A program made the position numbers and the translations under genes. From contig NC_090319.1 of NCBI RefSeq assembly GCF_040869045.1, forward strand, positions 373,689,601-373,753,600: a stretch of 64,000 nt of DNA. Direction: 5' to 3'. This stretch comes from Eurosta solidaginis (Eukaryota; Arthropoda; Insecta; Diptera; Tephritidae). The notes beneath the pieces were generated by a model, which was given only the letters and a program-made list of their open reading frames with translations, ran no database searches and was not told the origin of the DNA. Position 1 is the first letter of the stretch. Every line of letters begins with the position of its first letter. Below, piece by piece: positions 11,462 through 22,987 of this stretch.

Positions 11462-12213
11462 TCTTGATAGTCGATTAGCAAAATTTGTTAAGCAAAACAA
11501 TCGATTATCACTAAACGACTGTTGTTTGCATTCAATTACTAACAGATTCGAATATTCGCATATTTTTAATTTTTTTAAATCTTTTAATGAGTTCTGCGAT
11601 TCGTAAAGACATTGTGTAGTTATTGTTAGCCATTTGCAGCTAACATATTTTAAATTTCTTCTTCATCTTTGGGATCCTCAAAACTAGAAAAAAAATCCAG
11701 CTACGTTTTTAGAAACTCATGTTGCAGCACAAAACTGTGGTAAAACTTTTAAATTAAGAAATTTTTGAATTGCATTTTTTCCGTTGATTCGATATAAATC
11801 AAATTGTATTCAAAATATCAAGTACATATATAAGTTTTTATAAGAAAATTTTAAAATGTTATCTAAAATTTTTTACCTTGTATTGATTATCCTATGTTTT
11901 GATGTTGTCAATTTTTCTCAATTTGTTCACCAAATTTGGCACTGTTATTGATTCCTGTGCATTTAAATCCGTATCTAGCTTCACGTTTTTTATCTTCGAA
12001 ACACATTTGCTCCCTGTTTTTTTGAAAAATCACACGCATACAGGCCTTCGCTTTTATAATTACTATTTTCAATTTCAGCTACTTTTTAATACAAATTTTT
12101 TAAACTTAATTGAGCGAAAATTAAAAGAACTTTAACGGTAAACAATTTAAATACGAAATGCATGGTAAATTTACAACAAAACAGCCGCATAAATTTTATG
12201 CAATCCGTGCAAT
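11462..12213. other. AT-rich spacer, no recognised gene
   Basis: No supported feature. The frame at 11899-12135 is Phe/Leu-rich low-complexity sequence. Confidence 0.4.
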
Positions 12214-12217
12214 ATAT

Positions 12218-12777
12218 TGTGACGAATATTAGTGACACTAAGTGATACTCACATCACTAATCTGAAACTAAGTAAATAAAGCCACAACAACAATAAAGCA
12301 AGCTGCCACACTTGTATGTACGTAAACAAATTAATCATTATGTCTTCACATATGTCCATACAAGCAGCGGAGAGAAACGCACAAACACATGCATATATCT
12401 TATCTGAGATGCTCACAAAGGTAGGCAATCATTTGCGCAAGTATCACTCACATATACACGCGCATATGAGAGGCTATAATGTGCATCTGTAGTTAAAGCT
12501 GGTAATTTTATAGCTGGTAACTAAGTTAAATTCTAGAAACACCTACCGTATGCGAACGAGACATCGCAGAGTATAAAAGGAGTTAAAGCTGAGTATTCAG
12601 TAATCAGTTTGATTTAAGCAAGCTTTTGGTTGTGAAGTATCAGTGTTATTGTGAAATATGTACTTTAATGAAGGCCATTTTGCATTATTGAATATTAGAG
12701 TTATTTATTCAACAGTTTAGCGATATGAACGTTAGTAGAAGGTTGCAAATAAGCGGAATTGCACTAAATTCGTTACA
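12218..12777 (+). mobile_element. Solo LTR 1, Ty3/gypsy type, 560 bp
   Basis: Begins TGTGACGAATATTAG and ends AATTCGTTACA, so it has TG...CA termini. Flanks carry ATAT at 12214-12217 and 12778-12781, a 4-bp target duplication. A TATAAAA box lies at 12572-12578. The AATAAA seen in LTR 2 is mutated to AATGAA here. ATAT targets are typical of 17.6/297-like insect gypsy elements, so this is probably that group. No internal region remains, so it arose by LTR-LTR recombination. Confidence 0.85.
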
Positions 12778-12781
12778 ATAT

Positions 12782-13808
12782 GTTATGTATATCAATGCAA
12801 CCCTGCTTCAACGTTATTCCCCTCAATTCCTCTATTTCACTCACGAAAAAATTAAGCAATTGTTCTTGGCGATTTTTCCTGGTATTTGGTGCATGCTATA
12901 ATTTCGCAACAGAGTGCGCTCGTATTGTTGCATAGGATATATACAATAGGTGCTATCCGTGCACTTTGCAAGACAAAGCGAATTCTGCTATTAAAGAATT
13001 GAAGGCATGCTGCAAACGTTTTGTTGTTCTGGCTGACTTGAATGTGTATATAAAAAGTTTTGAATAAACTACTTAAATTAAATGCAACCACAGCTTAAAA
13101 AGTTTAGTTTAATTCGAGTATAATAAATCTACCTTTTTCCACTTCCGTAACACATTTTTGTTGCTCGACTTTTAAAATTTAAAACTATTAAATAATAACT
13201 TTGTTTTTAAACTTTTCATTAAAGTACACGTTTTTTGCTCCTATTGAATTTTATGGCATACTGAACTGTAAACGTTCAGTGTGAATAAGAACGATGTATT
13301 GCATGTGATTTATGATAAATGGTAGCTATATTTTATAACTTTGTATGTTTGTATTACACATTTTGTAATTTATGGTTGTTACTTTTGTGGCATGCCACAC
13401 TTTGACAACGTAGCAAAGAAAGTGACAAGCAGTCGCATTGTGTTTTGCTCTTACAGGATTGCGATGTTATTCAATGTAAACTCAGATTAGATGACATTGT
13501 TGAATTAATTTGACTTGTCATTGAACTCTGGGTCTTCAATTTTCAAACTGAGCAAGGGAAACTTATGATGAATTTAATAATAATTATGCTGATAATGATT
13601 ACACACTTAACGAAAAATTTGGTCATGTTAATTACAATGCAAATCCAGTAGGAATGATGTTAAACAAACGTGTTTCACATAAAATTTGCAGCAGAAATGT
13701 CAAATCGATAATATTATGTTGATTTAACATAACAAAAATGGTAATATATTGAAGTTTGCATTTTCGTTGTCATTTCCACATTGTGTCATGTAGTTTTGAC
13801 GTTGAAAA
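12782..13808. other. Spacer between two solo LTRs, no gene
   Basis: This is not an internal retrotransposon region, because each LTR has its own target duplication. AT-rich, no coding signal recognised. Confidence 0.5.
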
Positions 13809-13812
13809 ATAT

Positions 13813-14345
13813 TGTGACCAATATTAGCAATACTAAGGGATACTATCATCTTCTAAGCCGTTACTAAGCAGCCACTTGTATGTACATAAACAAATCAATC
13901 ATTATGTCTACACATATGTACGTACAAGCAGCGGAGAGAAACGCACAAATACATGCATATATCTGAGATACTCCCAAAAGTATGCAATCATCGGTGGAAG
14001 TATCACTCACATATACACACGCATATGGCTATGCGAGAAGCTATAAACGTGCATCTGTAGTTTCTAGCTGGTAACTAAGTAGTAAATTCTAGAAAAAGAA
14101 ACGCCTAGAAGTATGCGAACGAGATGACAGAGAGTATAAAAGGAGCGAAAGCAGAGTAAGCAGCAATTAGTTTGTTTTGAACACGCTATGAGTTGCGAAG
14201 TGAAGTTTAATTGTGAAGTACTTTCAAAGCAGTCTAATAAATACCATTTTGTCATACAGGATATTGGAGTGTTTTGTTCAACAGTTTAGCGATACGAACG
14301 TTAGTAGAAAGTGTAAAATAAGCGGAGTTCCCTAAATTCGTTACA
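13813..14345 (+). mobile_element. Solo LTR 2, same family, 533 bp
   Basis: Same family and orientation as LTR 1 by shared words (CAAGCAGCGGAGAGAAACGC, GCGATACGAACGTTAGTAG). It starts TGTGACC and ends TTACA. Its own ATAT duplication lies at 13809-13812 and 14346-14349. TATAAAA is at 14135-14141 and AATAAA at 14237-14242, both better preserved than in LTR 1. Confidence 0.85.
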
Positions 14346-14349
14346 ATAT

Positions 14350-14589
14350 CAACGTTTTCATATACCCATATCTTAAAAGCAATGTTGATTCTACTTTTTC
14401 AGTTACCAATTCGCAACATAAAATTAACATATCGGCATAATATCAAAAAAAAAAGGACAAAATGTATGTAACGTTGGACGACTTATGTAACCGAAAACTA
14501 TTTGAACGGTTACAAAGGCCGTGTCCTCAATACATATTAAAGGATATACTATCTATAGAGGTAATAATATTGTTGGCTTTGTAGCGAAA
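14350..14589. other. Short AT-rich spacer
   Basis: Nothing recognised apart from an A-run near 14445. Confidence 0.35.
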
Positions 14590-14745
14590 AAGAGGTAAAA
14601 ATTGTATGGCCTTGAAGGTTTTATGTGGTCAAACTAAATCGTTCCCGAGATGGTCGGGACCATCAACATCGATAACACTCCCCAAGGTCTTCGGGGAGTG
14701 TCCTTATCGCTACAACAACAACAGCAGAAACAACAAGGTGTTACT
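14590..14745 (+). repeat. Dispersed repeat fragment with strong hairpin
   Basis: Contains CGTTCCCGAGATGGTCGGG and a hairpin of GATAA + CACTCCCC (14671-14683) pairing with GGGGAGTG (14693-14700) + TTATC (14704-14708). Then follows a CAACAACAACAG run. The CCCGAGATGGTCGGG phrase recurs reverse-complemented at about 49075-49100. I recall it together with the 31370-31771 phrases in one tephritid repeat. Confidence 0.55.
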
Positions 14746-15036
14746 TGGACGGTTTTTGCTATGATTTTATGTTTTGCTTTGTAGTCTAGTGGCTACTTCT
14801 GCGGTGCAACCTTTCCAGGCTTCTTAACCAACTCATTGTGTCTGTGATGACATCGCACGCTTACGTCCGTTTACGCCATACTTTGTAGCATAATACGCAC
14901 AATTGTCTCGTGGGTATAATATTCTTTAAGTATGCCGCGTCTACATCTTAAACTGTAGGACCTCGGGCGTTCGTGAATAAATAACATATGCGTGTATTTT
15001 TTTTTTTTTTTATCTAACCAATGTTGTTATTATTAT
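14746..15036. other. Spacer, no recognised gene
   Basis: No feature supported; ends in a T-run at 14999-15011 directly before element B. Confidence 0.35.
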
Positions 15037-15037
15037 T

Positions 15038-17355
15038 ATACTCAGTTGAGCAGAGCTCACAGAGTATATTAACTTTGATTGGATAACGGTTGGTTGTACA
15101 GGTATAAAGGAATCGAGATAGATATAGACTTCCATATATCAAAATCATCAGTATCGAAAAAAAATTCGATTGAGCCATGTCCGTCCGTCTGTACGTCTGT
15201 CCGTTAACACGATAACTTGAGTCAATTTTGAGGTATCTTGATGAAATTTGGTATGTAGGTGCCTGGGCACTCATCTCAGATCGCTATTTAAAATGAACGA
15301 TATCGGACTATAACCACGCCCACTTTTTCGATATCGAAAATTTCGAAAAATCGAAAAAGTGCGATAATTCATTACCAAATACGGATTAAGCGATGAAACT
15401 TGGTACGTGAGTTGAACTTATGACGCAGAATAGAAAACTAGTAAAATTTTGGACAACGGGCGTGGCACCGCCCACTTTTAAAAGAAGGTAATTTAGAAGT
15501 TTTGCAAGCTGTAATTTGGCAGCCGTTGAAGATATCATGATGAAATTTGGCAGGAACGTTACTCTTATTATTTTATGTATGCTTAATAAAAATTAGTAAA
15601 ATCGGAGAACGACCACGCCCACTTTTAAAAAAAATTTTTTTTAAAGTCAAATTTTAAAAGAAAATTTAATATCTTTACAGTATATAAGTAAATTATTTCA
15701 ACATTCAACTCCAGTAATGATATCGTGCAACAAAATACAAAAATAAAAGAATATTTCAAAATGGGCGTGGCTCCGCCCTTTTTCGTTTAATCAGTTTAGG
15801 ATACTTTTAATGCCATAAGTCGAAAAAAATTTACCAATCCTTGTGAAATTTGGTAGAGGCTTAGATTCTAGGACGATAACTGTTTTCTGTGAAAAAGAAC
15901 GAAATCGGTTGAAGCCACGCCCAGTTTTTATACACAGTCGACCGTCTGTCCTTCCGCTCGGCCGTTAACACGATAACTTGAGCAAAAATCGATATATCTT
16001 TACTAAACCCAGTTCACATACTTATCTGAACTCACTTTGTATTGGTGTAAAAAATGGCCGAAAACCGACTATGACCACGCCCACTTTTTCGATATCGAAA
16101 ATTACGAAAAATGAAAAAAAAATGCCATAATAATTATACCAAATACGAAAAAAGGGATGAAACATGGTAACTGGATTGGTTTATTGACGCAAAATATAAC
16201 TTTAGAAAAGAACTTTGTAAAATCCATATTAAGTAAAATAAAATAAAAAAGTTCTGCAGGGCGAGATCAAAAGACCTTGGAATCTTTGAAGGAATACTGT
16301 TCGTGGTATTACATATATAAATAAATTAGCGTTACCCAACAGATGATATTCTGGGTCACCCTGGTCCACATTTTGGTCGATATCTGGAAAACGCCTTCAC
16401 ATATACAACTACCGCCACTATATTTTAAAACCCTCATTGATACCTTTAATTTGATACCCATACCGTACAAAAAAATTCTAGAGTCACCCCTGGCCACTTT
16501 TATGGCGATATCTCGAAAAGGCGTCCACCTATACAACTTAGGCCCACTCCCTTTTAAAATTATCAATAACACATTTCATTTGATACCCATATCGTACAAA
16601 CAAATTCTAGAGTCACCCCTGGTCCACCTTTATGGCGATAACTCGAAAAGGCGTCCACCTATAGAACTTAGGCCCACTCCCTTTTGAAATTATCATTAAC
16701 ACATTTAATTTGATACCCATATCGTACAAACAAATTCTAGAGTCACCCCTGGTCCACGTTTATGGCCATATCCCGAAAAGGCATCCACCCATAGAACTAA
16801 GGCCCACTCCCTTTTAAAATACTTATTAACACCTTTCATTTGATACCCATATCGTACAAACGCATTCTTGAGTCACCCCTGGCCACTTTTATGGCGATAT
16901 CTCGAAAAGGCGTCCACCTATAGAACTTAGGCCCACGCCCTTTTAAAATACTCATTAACACCTTTCATTTGATACCCATATCGTACAAACAAATTCTAGA
17001 GTCACCCCTGGTCCATCTTTATGGCGATAACTCGAAAAGGCGTCCACCTATAGAACTGAGGCCCACTCCCTTTTAAAATTATCATTAACACATTTCATTT
17101 GATACCCATATCGTACAAACAAATTCTAGAGTCAGGCCTGGTCCACCTTTATGGCGATATCCCTAAATGGCGTCCATCTATAGAACTATGGCCCACTCCC
17201 TCTTAAAATAATCTTTAATACCTTCCATTTGATACACATGTCATACAAACACATTCCAGGGTTACCCTAGGTTCTTTTTACTACATGATGATTTTCCCTT
17301 ATTTTGTCTCCACAGCTCTCACCTGAGTATGTAATGTTCGGTTACACTCGCTGAT
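15038..17355 (+). mobile_element. Helentron-like non-autonomous element B with 130-bp array
   Basis: Order of modules: 5' end ATACTCAGTTGAGCAGAGC; GTCCGTCCGTCTG tract near 15180; repeated CCACGCCCACTTTTTCGA blocks; a tandem array; then AGCTCTCACCTGAGTATG and GTTCGGTTACACTCG. The 3' AGCTCTCACCTGAGTAT is an imperfect inverted copy of the 5' end, a subterminal inverted repeat as in helentron-associated elements. The extreme 3' end is damaged compared with element A. No transposase or Rep/helicase is encoded, so it is non-autonomous. Confidence 0.7.
16345..17275 (+). repeat. Internal minisatellite of element B, about 7 x 130 bp
   Basis: The CGTACAAA word recurs at 16464, 16593, 16723, 16853, 16982 and 17112, with a variant at 17242, a spacing of 129-130 bp. 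Each unit carries GAGTCACCCCTGG, ATGGCGATA, CTCGAAAAGGCGTCCACC and TTTGATACCCATATCGTAC. The 114-codon frame at 16343-16687 is a by-product of the array. Confidence 0.85.
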
Positions 17356-17359
17356 TTTC

Positions 17360-18150
17360 TTATCAGAGTGGAAGATCACCCCATTTCAAATGGTAGGCCG
17401 CCCCTTTCTGAAAATGGTTGAAAAGCGATCTCTCTCAGCGTTCAGAACCTTATTACAGTCTTATCTCAGATTTTGGTTGGTTTGATTTTGCCCAACAAAA
17501 AATCTACCTATAGGAAGAGAACCTTTATTCTATAGCGCCATGTTCGTCGGTCTGCCGGTTACTACGATAAGTTGATTAGTACTTAGATATATTTACCGAA
17601 TCTGGTACTCGAGTCTTCTTAGACCCAGAATAGATTGGCATTTAAAGTCGAAAACATTCATGTGCATATGTTTTTGTGTAATACGTGTGTAGAGAGGTAG
17701 CTTCGAAAGCTTAACGTGTGTACAGGAAAAAGCGCGTTTATCGTAAATCAAGTAAGATGGAACTTAATGTGTTTACTAACAAAAACCAAATACCAAAGAT
17801 TCGACTGCCATATCTAAATGGCAGTACTGCCCCCATATTTTCTACGAGAGTCAAGTATCTAGCCTCGAGAGACAGCCAGCCCAGCTTGGCTTAACTGAAA
17901 ATCTAATATCAAACTTAGAATGGGAAAGACCTTTTACTCGCTCAAAAGTATCGTCGGCAGAAACTCTGGTCTAAAACCCAATCTCGTGATTAGCCTATAT
18001 ACGAACCCATACTACCATATGCAACTACGAGTATAGTACAGTTTGCTGGCCATGGACAAATAATGCAATATTAAAAAGATGAAAAAAGTACAGCGGGCCA
18101 GGAAAATGGATCCAATATTCATCAATAATCCATCTTGGTCGGCAAATAAA
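17360..18150. other. No recognised gene
   Basis: Mixed sequence without a convincing frame; may hold upstream parts of the LINE relic that follows, too decayed to call. Confidence 0.35.
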
Positions 18151-18179
18151 CAAAACAAAATGGTGCACCAATTTCGTGT

Positions 18180-18700
18180 CCAACTGACGCAATAAATATG
18201 CTCTTAAACCAGCTACCTTGGGACGCCCACATACGTAAAACTGCGACTTGTTCGTCAGTAAGACTTCGTGACTGTGGCTGTCCCCAAGTTTTAACAGGTG
18301 TCATAAGGTGAAGTTCACCGCAAGAGAGAGCTTCCAAATGGACAGCGGCGTGGAAGCTGGTGGCTTCGAGGAGCAACTTAAAGTGTAGCTCTACGTCTTT
18401 TTCCCAACTCCGCAAGTATTTCCCAAACGGAAGGTCGGGCAACAGAGAGGGCCTGTTCACCCCTGTGGGAGGACTCTGTGAAGGGGTAGCAAGCTGTACA
18501 TTAACTCAGACAGTCAAGTAGCTTTCTTGGCGCTTAACCCCACATCACATTGTGAAGGCCATTAACAGCTACAAGAGGTCGCTTCAAACCGCAGCTAACT
18601 TCACAAATTTATAGTTTATATAGATCCCTGGCCGCACCAACATTAACTGCAACAAGGAAGCAGGCGAATTTGCAAAGGCAAGAACGCTGCGGAGGCGTTC
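18180..18700 (+). pseudogene. LINE relic with RNase H domain
   Basis: Conceptual + strand reading near 18490-18530 gives an INSDSQVA block, the DSQ-type RNase H active-site segment. A second block near 18632-18690 reads IPGRTNINCNKEAGEFAKA, matching the usual VPGHxxIxGNExADxLAK block of LINE RNase H. Stops and frame changes separate the blocks. RNase H-bearing insect LINEs belong mainly to R1, LOA and I-type clades. The 112-codon minus-strand frame at 18122-18460 is antisense to this relic. Confidence 0.65.
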
Positions 18701-19107
18701 GAGGTGTATCAACCATTTGCATCAATCAAAAGTAGCATACTTAACATATTCCAGCAGATAGCGGCCTACAGCTGGAACTCCACTGACACCTGCAAGATAA
18801 GTAGGCAGAAATGGGCAACTTATGATAGTATGACAACAGAGGACTTGTTGAATAGGACAAGAAACTAAATAAATAGGATCGTTGCTACAATCATCGAAAA
18901 CATTCAGCTTTGCCTGCATGCTGAGAGAATGGGGATCCCTTTAACATGAGTTGCAAAAGCTGCTGCGAGGAGGACAGCAAAGAAACAGCCACGCTTACCG
19001 GTGCGAATGCCAAACTCAAGCACATGCTAGGTCTGAAATTATGGACAGTTACAAACTATCGGACCTTCAAAAAGTTGATCGAACCAAATATTTTGAGTTT
19101 TGTAGCG
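18701..19107. other. No recognised gene
   Basis: Possible 3' remains of the LINE relic; nothing specific is visible. Confidence 0.3.
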
Positions 19108-19109
19108 AA

Positions 19110-19447
19110 AAAAAAATACTTAACTTACCTCCGCAGATATTAAGGCCGAGTTTCACTTCCAACTTGCGTCGCGCTCTCTTCGCTAGCTGTTCCACACAAA
19201 CTGGTGGGACGAGATCTATATGTTACCGACTCCGAACGGCAGCTGCAAGTCAAATAAATTTTTCGTGGGAAATTTTCATTGCAGAAATGCACTTGGAGTG
19301 TTTTCCAAATCAATGTTCACGCGCTACCTTGTTTAGAAAAACTTGTTTGTAACTTTTTCTAAATTTTTTTACGTTGGTTTCCCGGCACGCGAACCCTGGT
19401 CCTTTGGTGTGTTAAGCGGAGCACGCCACCACTAAACCACGGCGACC
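19110..19447 (-). mobile_element. tRNA-derived SINE, copy 1
   Basis: Read on the minus strand from 19447, the head has a pol III A box TGGTTTAGTGG (19429-19439) and B box GGGTTCGCGTGCC (19384-19396). The body contains CACTCCAAGTGCATTTCTGC and CGACGCAAGTTGGAAG, and a T/A-rich tail lies toward 19110. The second copy at 28325-28605 shares the same order of body words. Length about 340 bp. It is not a functional tRNA gene: no anticodon arm folds and the body is unrelated. Confidence 0.8.
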
Positions 19448-19649
19448 GCAGCACAGAATAGCCCTACTAATAACATAGCAAATCGTTCAGGAGAAAGTGT
19501 GCCAAAATTGCGCCCAGTTCGCTACTTGGGCACGGGTCTTTAGTATTCAGGCAGCATCAAAACCAATACGTAGGTAATGTCGCTAGCTAGAGTTTGTATA
19601 TACATACATACATATACATATACGTAGTTTTTAACTAAGGCTTTATTAT
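19448..19649. other. Spacer with short TATACATA run
   Basis: Contains a TACATACATA stretch near 19600-19622. No gene seen. Confidence 0.35.
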
Positions 19650-20241
19650 AGCTTGCGATTTCTCGAACATGTTCGAAAAGAGATTTCTCGCGAGTCTCGC
19701 CTTCTCGCGAGATTCTCGAATTACTCGTAAGGCTCGCGAGATTCTCGAATCTCAAATTACTCATAAGGTTCGCGAAATTCTCGAATCTCGAATTACTCGT
19801 ATGGTTTGCGAACTTCTCGGGATTCAACTTAATCGATTCATTGCCTGTTTTATATAGAGCTTACGATTTCTTCTGCAGCACAAGCCAAAATGTCCACAAG
19901 ATCACAAGTAAAAAACCCCGAAATGTACACAATATTGCCAATGCAGCGACTGAATTGAAAGTCGAGAAGATCGCGAGCCTTACGAGTAATTCGAGATTCG
20001 AGAATCTCGCGAGAAGCCGTGTTCTTGATGTCTCGTCATTGGAAGCAATATAATCAACAAAAAAGGCACAAGTAAAAAAACCAAGCGTATAAATACTGTC
20101 CATACAGCGATTAAGTAGGAATGTCGAAAAACTCGCGAGATTTACGAGTACTTCGATACACGAGAATCTCGCGAGAAGTCGAGTTCTCGATTTCTCGGGT
20201 CTCGAAAATCTAGCTTGTGTTCGAGAAGGAATCGTAAGCTT
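19650..20241. repeat. Fold-back repeat built of CTCGCGAGA words
   Basis: Left end reads AGCTTGCGATTTCTCGAAC (19650-19668) and right end is its imperfect reverse complement (20219-20240). The left arm has about three tandem units of ATTACTCGTAAGGCTCGCGAG type. The right arm holds inverted units, and a block of about 158 bp repeats at about 19910 and 20068. CTCGCGAGA is itself a palindrome. No transposase. A related fragment lies at 28815-28990. Candidate fold-back or MITE family. Confidence 0.65.
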
Positions 20242-20815
20242 TAGTCGTTATACAACATATTTCAACATTGATTGTTATGTGTATAACTTAGGAAAATATT
20301 TTCGTAATTATGTGTCAAAACAAGAAAAATAATATATTTAACAAAATTAAAAATTCATTTTACTCCTGAACAATTTTTTACGCTTAACAATTACTGAACT
20401 ATTAAGGCAAGCATGAGGGTGTGAAGTACTCGCAACTAACAAACAATGAAGGCTAAGAAGGCATTTTGTCAAATTTATCACTTAATTACGTTGTGCTAAG
20501 GTTTGATCATTTGGAGACAATGCCATGTTGGAGACAAAGTTGCCTAGCGAAGCGAACTATGAGCACTAGTCATACTCCTCCCCGCAGCCCCTTTTGTGTA
20601 TTTTATTTTTACACGTGCCATAGAAAAATAACATGCTATGAAAATTTTCAGCAAAATGCTTTAGATGATTTTATTATTATTATTTTATTATGACTGTCAT
20701 GCTCATGACTACACTTTAAGGGCATGCGACTTTGAGTTGGTATACAAATAAATGAAGATTACTTACATCACCTTAAGGCGGAGATGTCATTAGTGGAATA
20801 TAAGAAGAAATATTT
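20242..20815. other. AT-rich, no recognised gene
   Basis: Nothing supported. Confidence 0.35.
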
Positions 20816-21055
20816 TCCACTTTTCTAGGAGGATGGGACATGGATAGACTCAGCGGATGGCTTCGTGTCCATTTTAATGAGAAAATTCTTCCGCCGTCTG
20901 CAAACTTCCTTCCCCGGAGGAAGTATTGGAAATACTGATAAACAAGAAAAAACGTTTAGGCAAGAAAGTTTCTCGGTGATGGCCCAGAATTAGGGTTGAA
21001 ATGGCCAGACGGCTGGAAGTGGGAGAGTATCGGTCTGACTTGACATCCCACAAAG
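20816..21055 (+). other. Possible decayed coding fragment, unrecognised
   Basis: Higher GC than its surroundings. A conceptual reading gives SPEEVLEIL near 20913-20940 and, after a frame change, GPELGLKWPDGWKWESIG up to a stop near 21033. The codon pattern looks protein-like, but I cannot name a family. It may be a retroelement relic. Confidence 0.3.
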
Positions 21056-21062
21056 CTGAAAG

Positions 21063-21147
21063 CGAGTTAAAATAAAATTAAAGAAAAACAACTTTTTTAA
21101 AAATAAGCTTTTATTATTGGTTAATAACATTAACTAAAAAGTAAACA
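21063..21147 (+). repeat. Dispersed repeat, left flank of element C
   Basis: Matches 60545-60625 in the same orientation (AATAAAATTAAAGAAAAA, AATAAGCTTTTATTATT, ACTAAAAAGTAAAC). The reverse complement occurs at 23160-23240 on the other side of element C. Confidence 0.65.
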
Positions 21148-22980
21148 AGTAAAGAAGGCTAAGTTCGGGTGTAACCGAACATTACATACTCAGTTGAGAG
21201 CTGTGGAGACAAAGTAAGGGAAAATCACCATGTTGTAAAAAGAACCTAGGGTAACCCTGGAATGTGTTTGTATGGCACGTGTATCAAATGGAAGGTATTA
21301 AAGAGTATTTTAAGAGGAAGTGGGCCATAGTTCTATAGTTGGACGCCATTTAGGGATATCGCCATAAAGGTGGACCAGGCCTGACTCTAGAATTTGTTTG
21401 TACGATATGGGTATCAAATGAAAGGTGTTAATGAGTATTTTAAAAGAGAGTGGGCCTTAGTTCTATGGGTGGACGCCTTTTCGGGATATCGCCATAAACG
21501 TGGACCAGGGGTGACTCTAGAATGCGTTTGTACGATATGGGTATCAAATGAAAGGTGTTAATGAGTATTTAAAAAGGGCATGGGCCTTAGTTCTATAGGT
21601 GGACGCATTTTCAAGATATCGCCATAAAGGTGGACCAGGGGTGACTCTAGAATTTGTTTGTACGATATGGGTATCCAATGAAAGGTTTAATGAGTATTTT
21701 AAAAAGGAGCGGGCCTCAGTTCTATGTGTGAACGCCTTTTCGAGATATCGCCATAAACGTGGACCAGGGGTGACTTTAGAATGTGTTTGTACGATATGGG
21801 TATCAAACTAAAGGTATTAATGAGGGTTTTAAAAGGGAGTGGCCCTTAGTTGTATATGTGAAGGCGTTTTCGAGATATCGACCAAAATGTAGACCAGGGT
21901 GATCCAGAACATCATCTGTCGGGTACCGCTAATTTATTTATATATGTAATACCACGAACAGTATTCCTTCCAAGATTCCAAGGGCTTTTGAGATCGCCCT
22001 GCTAACCTTTTTCATTTTATTCTACTTAATATGGAAGGTGTCACACCCATTTTACAAAGTTTTTTCTAAAGTTATATTTTGCGTCAATAAACCAAACCAA
22101 TTACCATGTTTCATCCCTTTTTTCGTATTTGGTATATAATTATGGCATTTTTTCATTTTGCGTAATTTTCGATATCGAAAAAGTGGGCGTGGTCATAGTC
22201 AGATTTCGGCCATTTTTACACCAATACAAAGTGAGTTCAGATAAGTACGCGAACTGAGTTTAGTAAAGATATATCGATATTTGCTCAAGTTATCATGTTA
22301 ACGGCCGAGCGGAAGGACAGACGGTCGACTGTGTATAAAAACTGGGCGTCGCTTCAACCGATTTCGCCTTTTTCACAGAAACCAGTTATCGTGCTATAAC
22401 CTAAGCTTGGTAGAGGTTTCACAAGGATTGGTAAATTTTTGTTCGACTTATGGCATGAAAACTATCCTAGACAAATTAAATGAACCAGGGCGGAGCCACG
22501 CCCATTTTGAAATTTTCTTTTATTTTTGTATTTTGTTGCAACATATCATTACTGGAGTTGAATGTTGACATAATTTACTTATATACTGTAAAGATATTAA
22601 CTTTTTTTAAAATTTAATTATAAAAATTTTTTTTTAAAAAGTGGGCGTGGTTGTTCTCCGATTTTGCTAATTTTTATTAAGCAGACATATAGTAACAAGA
22701 GTAACGTTCCTGCCAAATTTCATCATGATATCTTCAACGACTGCCAAATTACAGCTTGCAAACTTCTAAATTACCTTCTTTTAAAAGTGGGCGGTGCCAC
22801 GCCCATTGTCCAAAATTTTACTAGTTTTCTATTCTGCGTCACAAGTTCAATTCATCTACCAAGTTTCATCGCTTAATCCGTATTTGGTAATGAATTATCT
22901 CACTTTTTCAATTTTTCGAAATTTTCGATATCGAAAAAGTGGGCGTGGTTATTGTCCGATATCGTTCACGCTTTTATTAG
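21148..22980 (-). mobile_element. Helentron-like non-autonomous element C with 130-bp array
   Basis: Reverse-oriented relative of element B. At its left edge the 3' terminus is intact: AACAAGTAAAGAAGGCTAAG, then GTTCGGGTGTAACCGAAC, the terminal hairpin. A tandem array follows at 21230-21900. Further right come the GTGGGCGTGG blocks. It stops near 22980 before the GTCY microsatellite and 5' end, so it is 5'-truncated. Confidence 0.7.
21230..21900 (-). repeat. Internal minisatellite of element C, about 5 x 130 bp
   Basis: The TTGTACGATATGG-type word recurs at about 21268, 21398, 21528, 21658 and 21787, a 129-130 bp period identical to element B. Small frames here are repeat artefacts. Confidence 0.85.
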
Positions 22981-22987
22981 AACAAGT

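Noticed and set aside
12218..14345. One full retrotransposon with two LTRs
   Set aside because: Each LTR has its own ATAT duplication and the spacer has no gag-pol sequence, so these are two solo LTRs.
16343..16687. 114-codon frame
   Set aside because: Arises from the 130-bp array of element B; the matching minus frame is likewise repeat-derived.
16345..17275. Regular direct repeats that could suggest a CRISPR array
   Set aside because: Units are 130 bp with no separate repeat/spacer structure, and the context is a eukaryotic transposable element.
18122..18460. 112-codon minus-strand frame
   Set aside because: It is antisense to a + strand LINE relic whose RNase H block is readable just downstream; no domain on the minus strand.
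19384..19447. Possible tRNA gene from A and B boxes
   Set aside because: No cloverleaf or anticodon arm can be drawn, and the sequence continues into a SINE body shared with 28325-28605.
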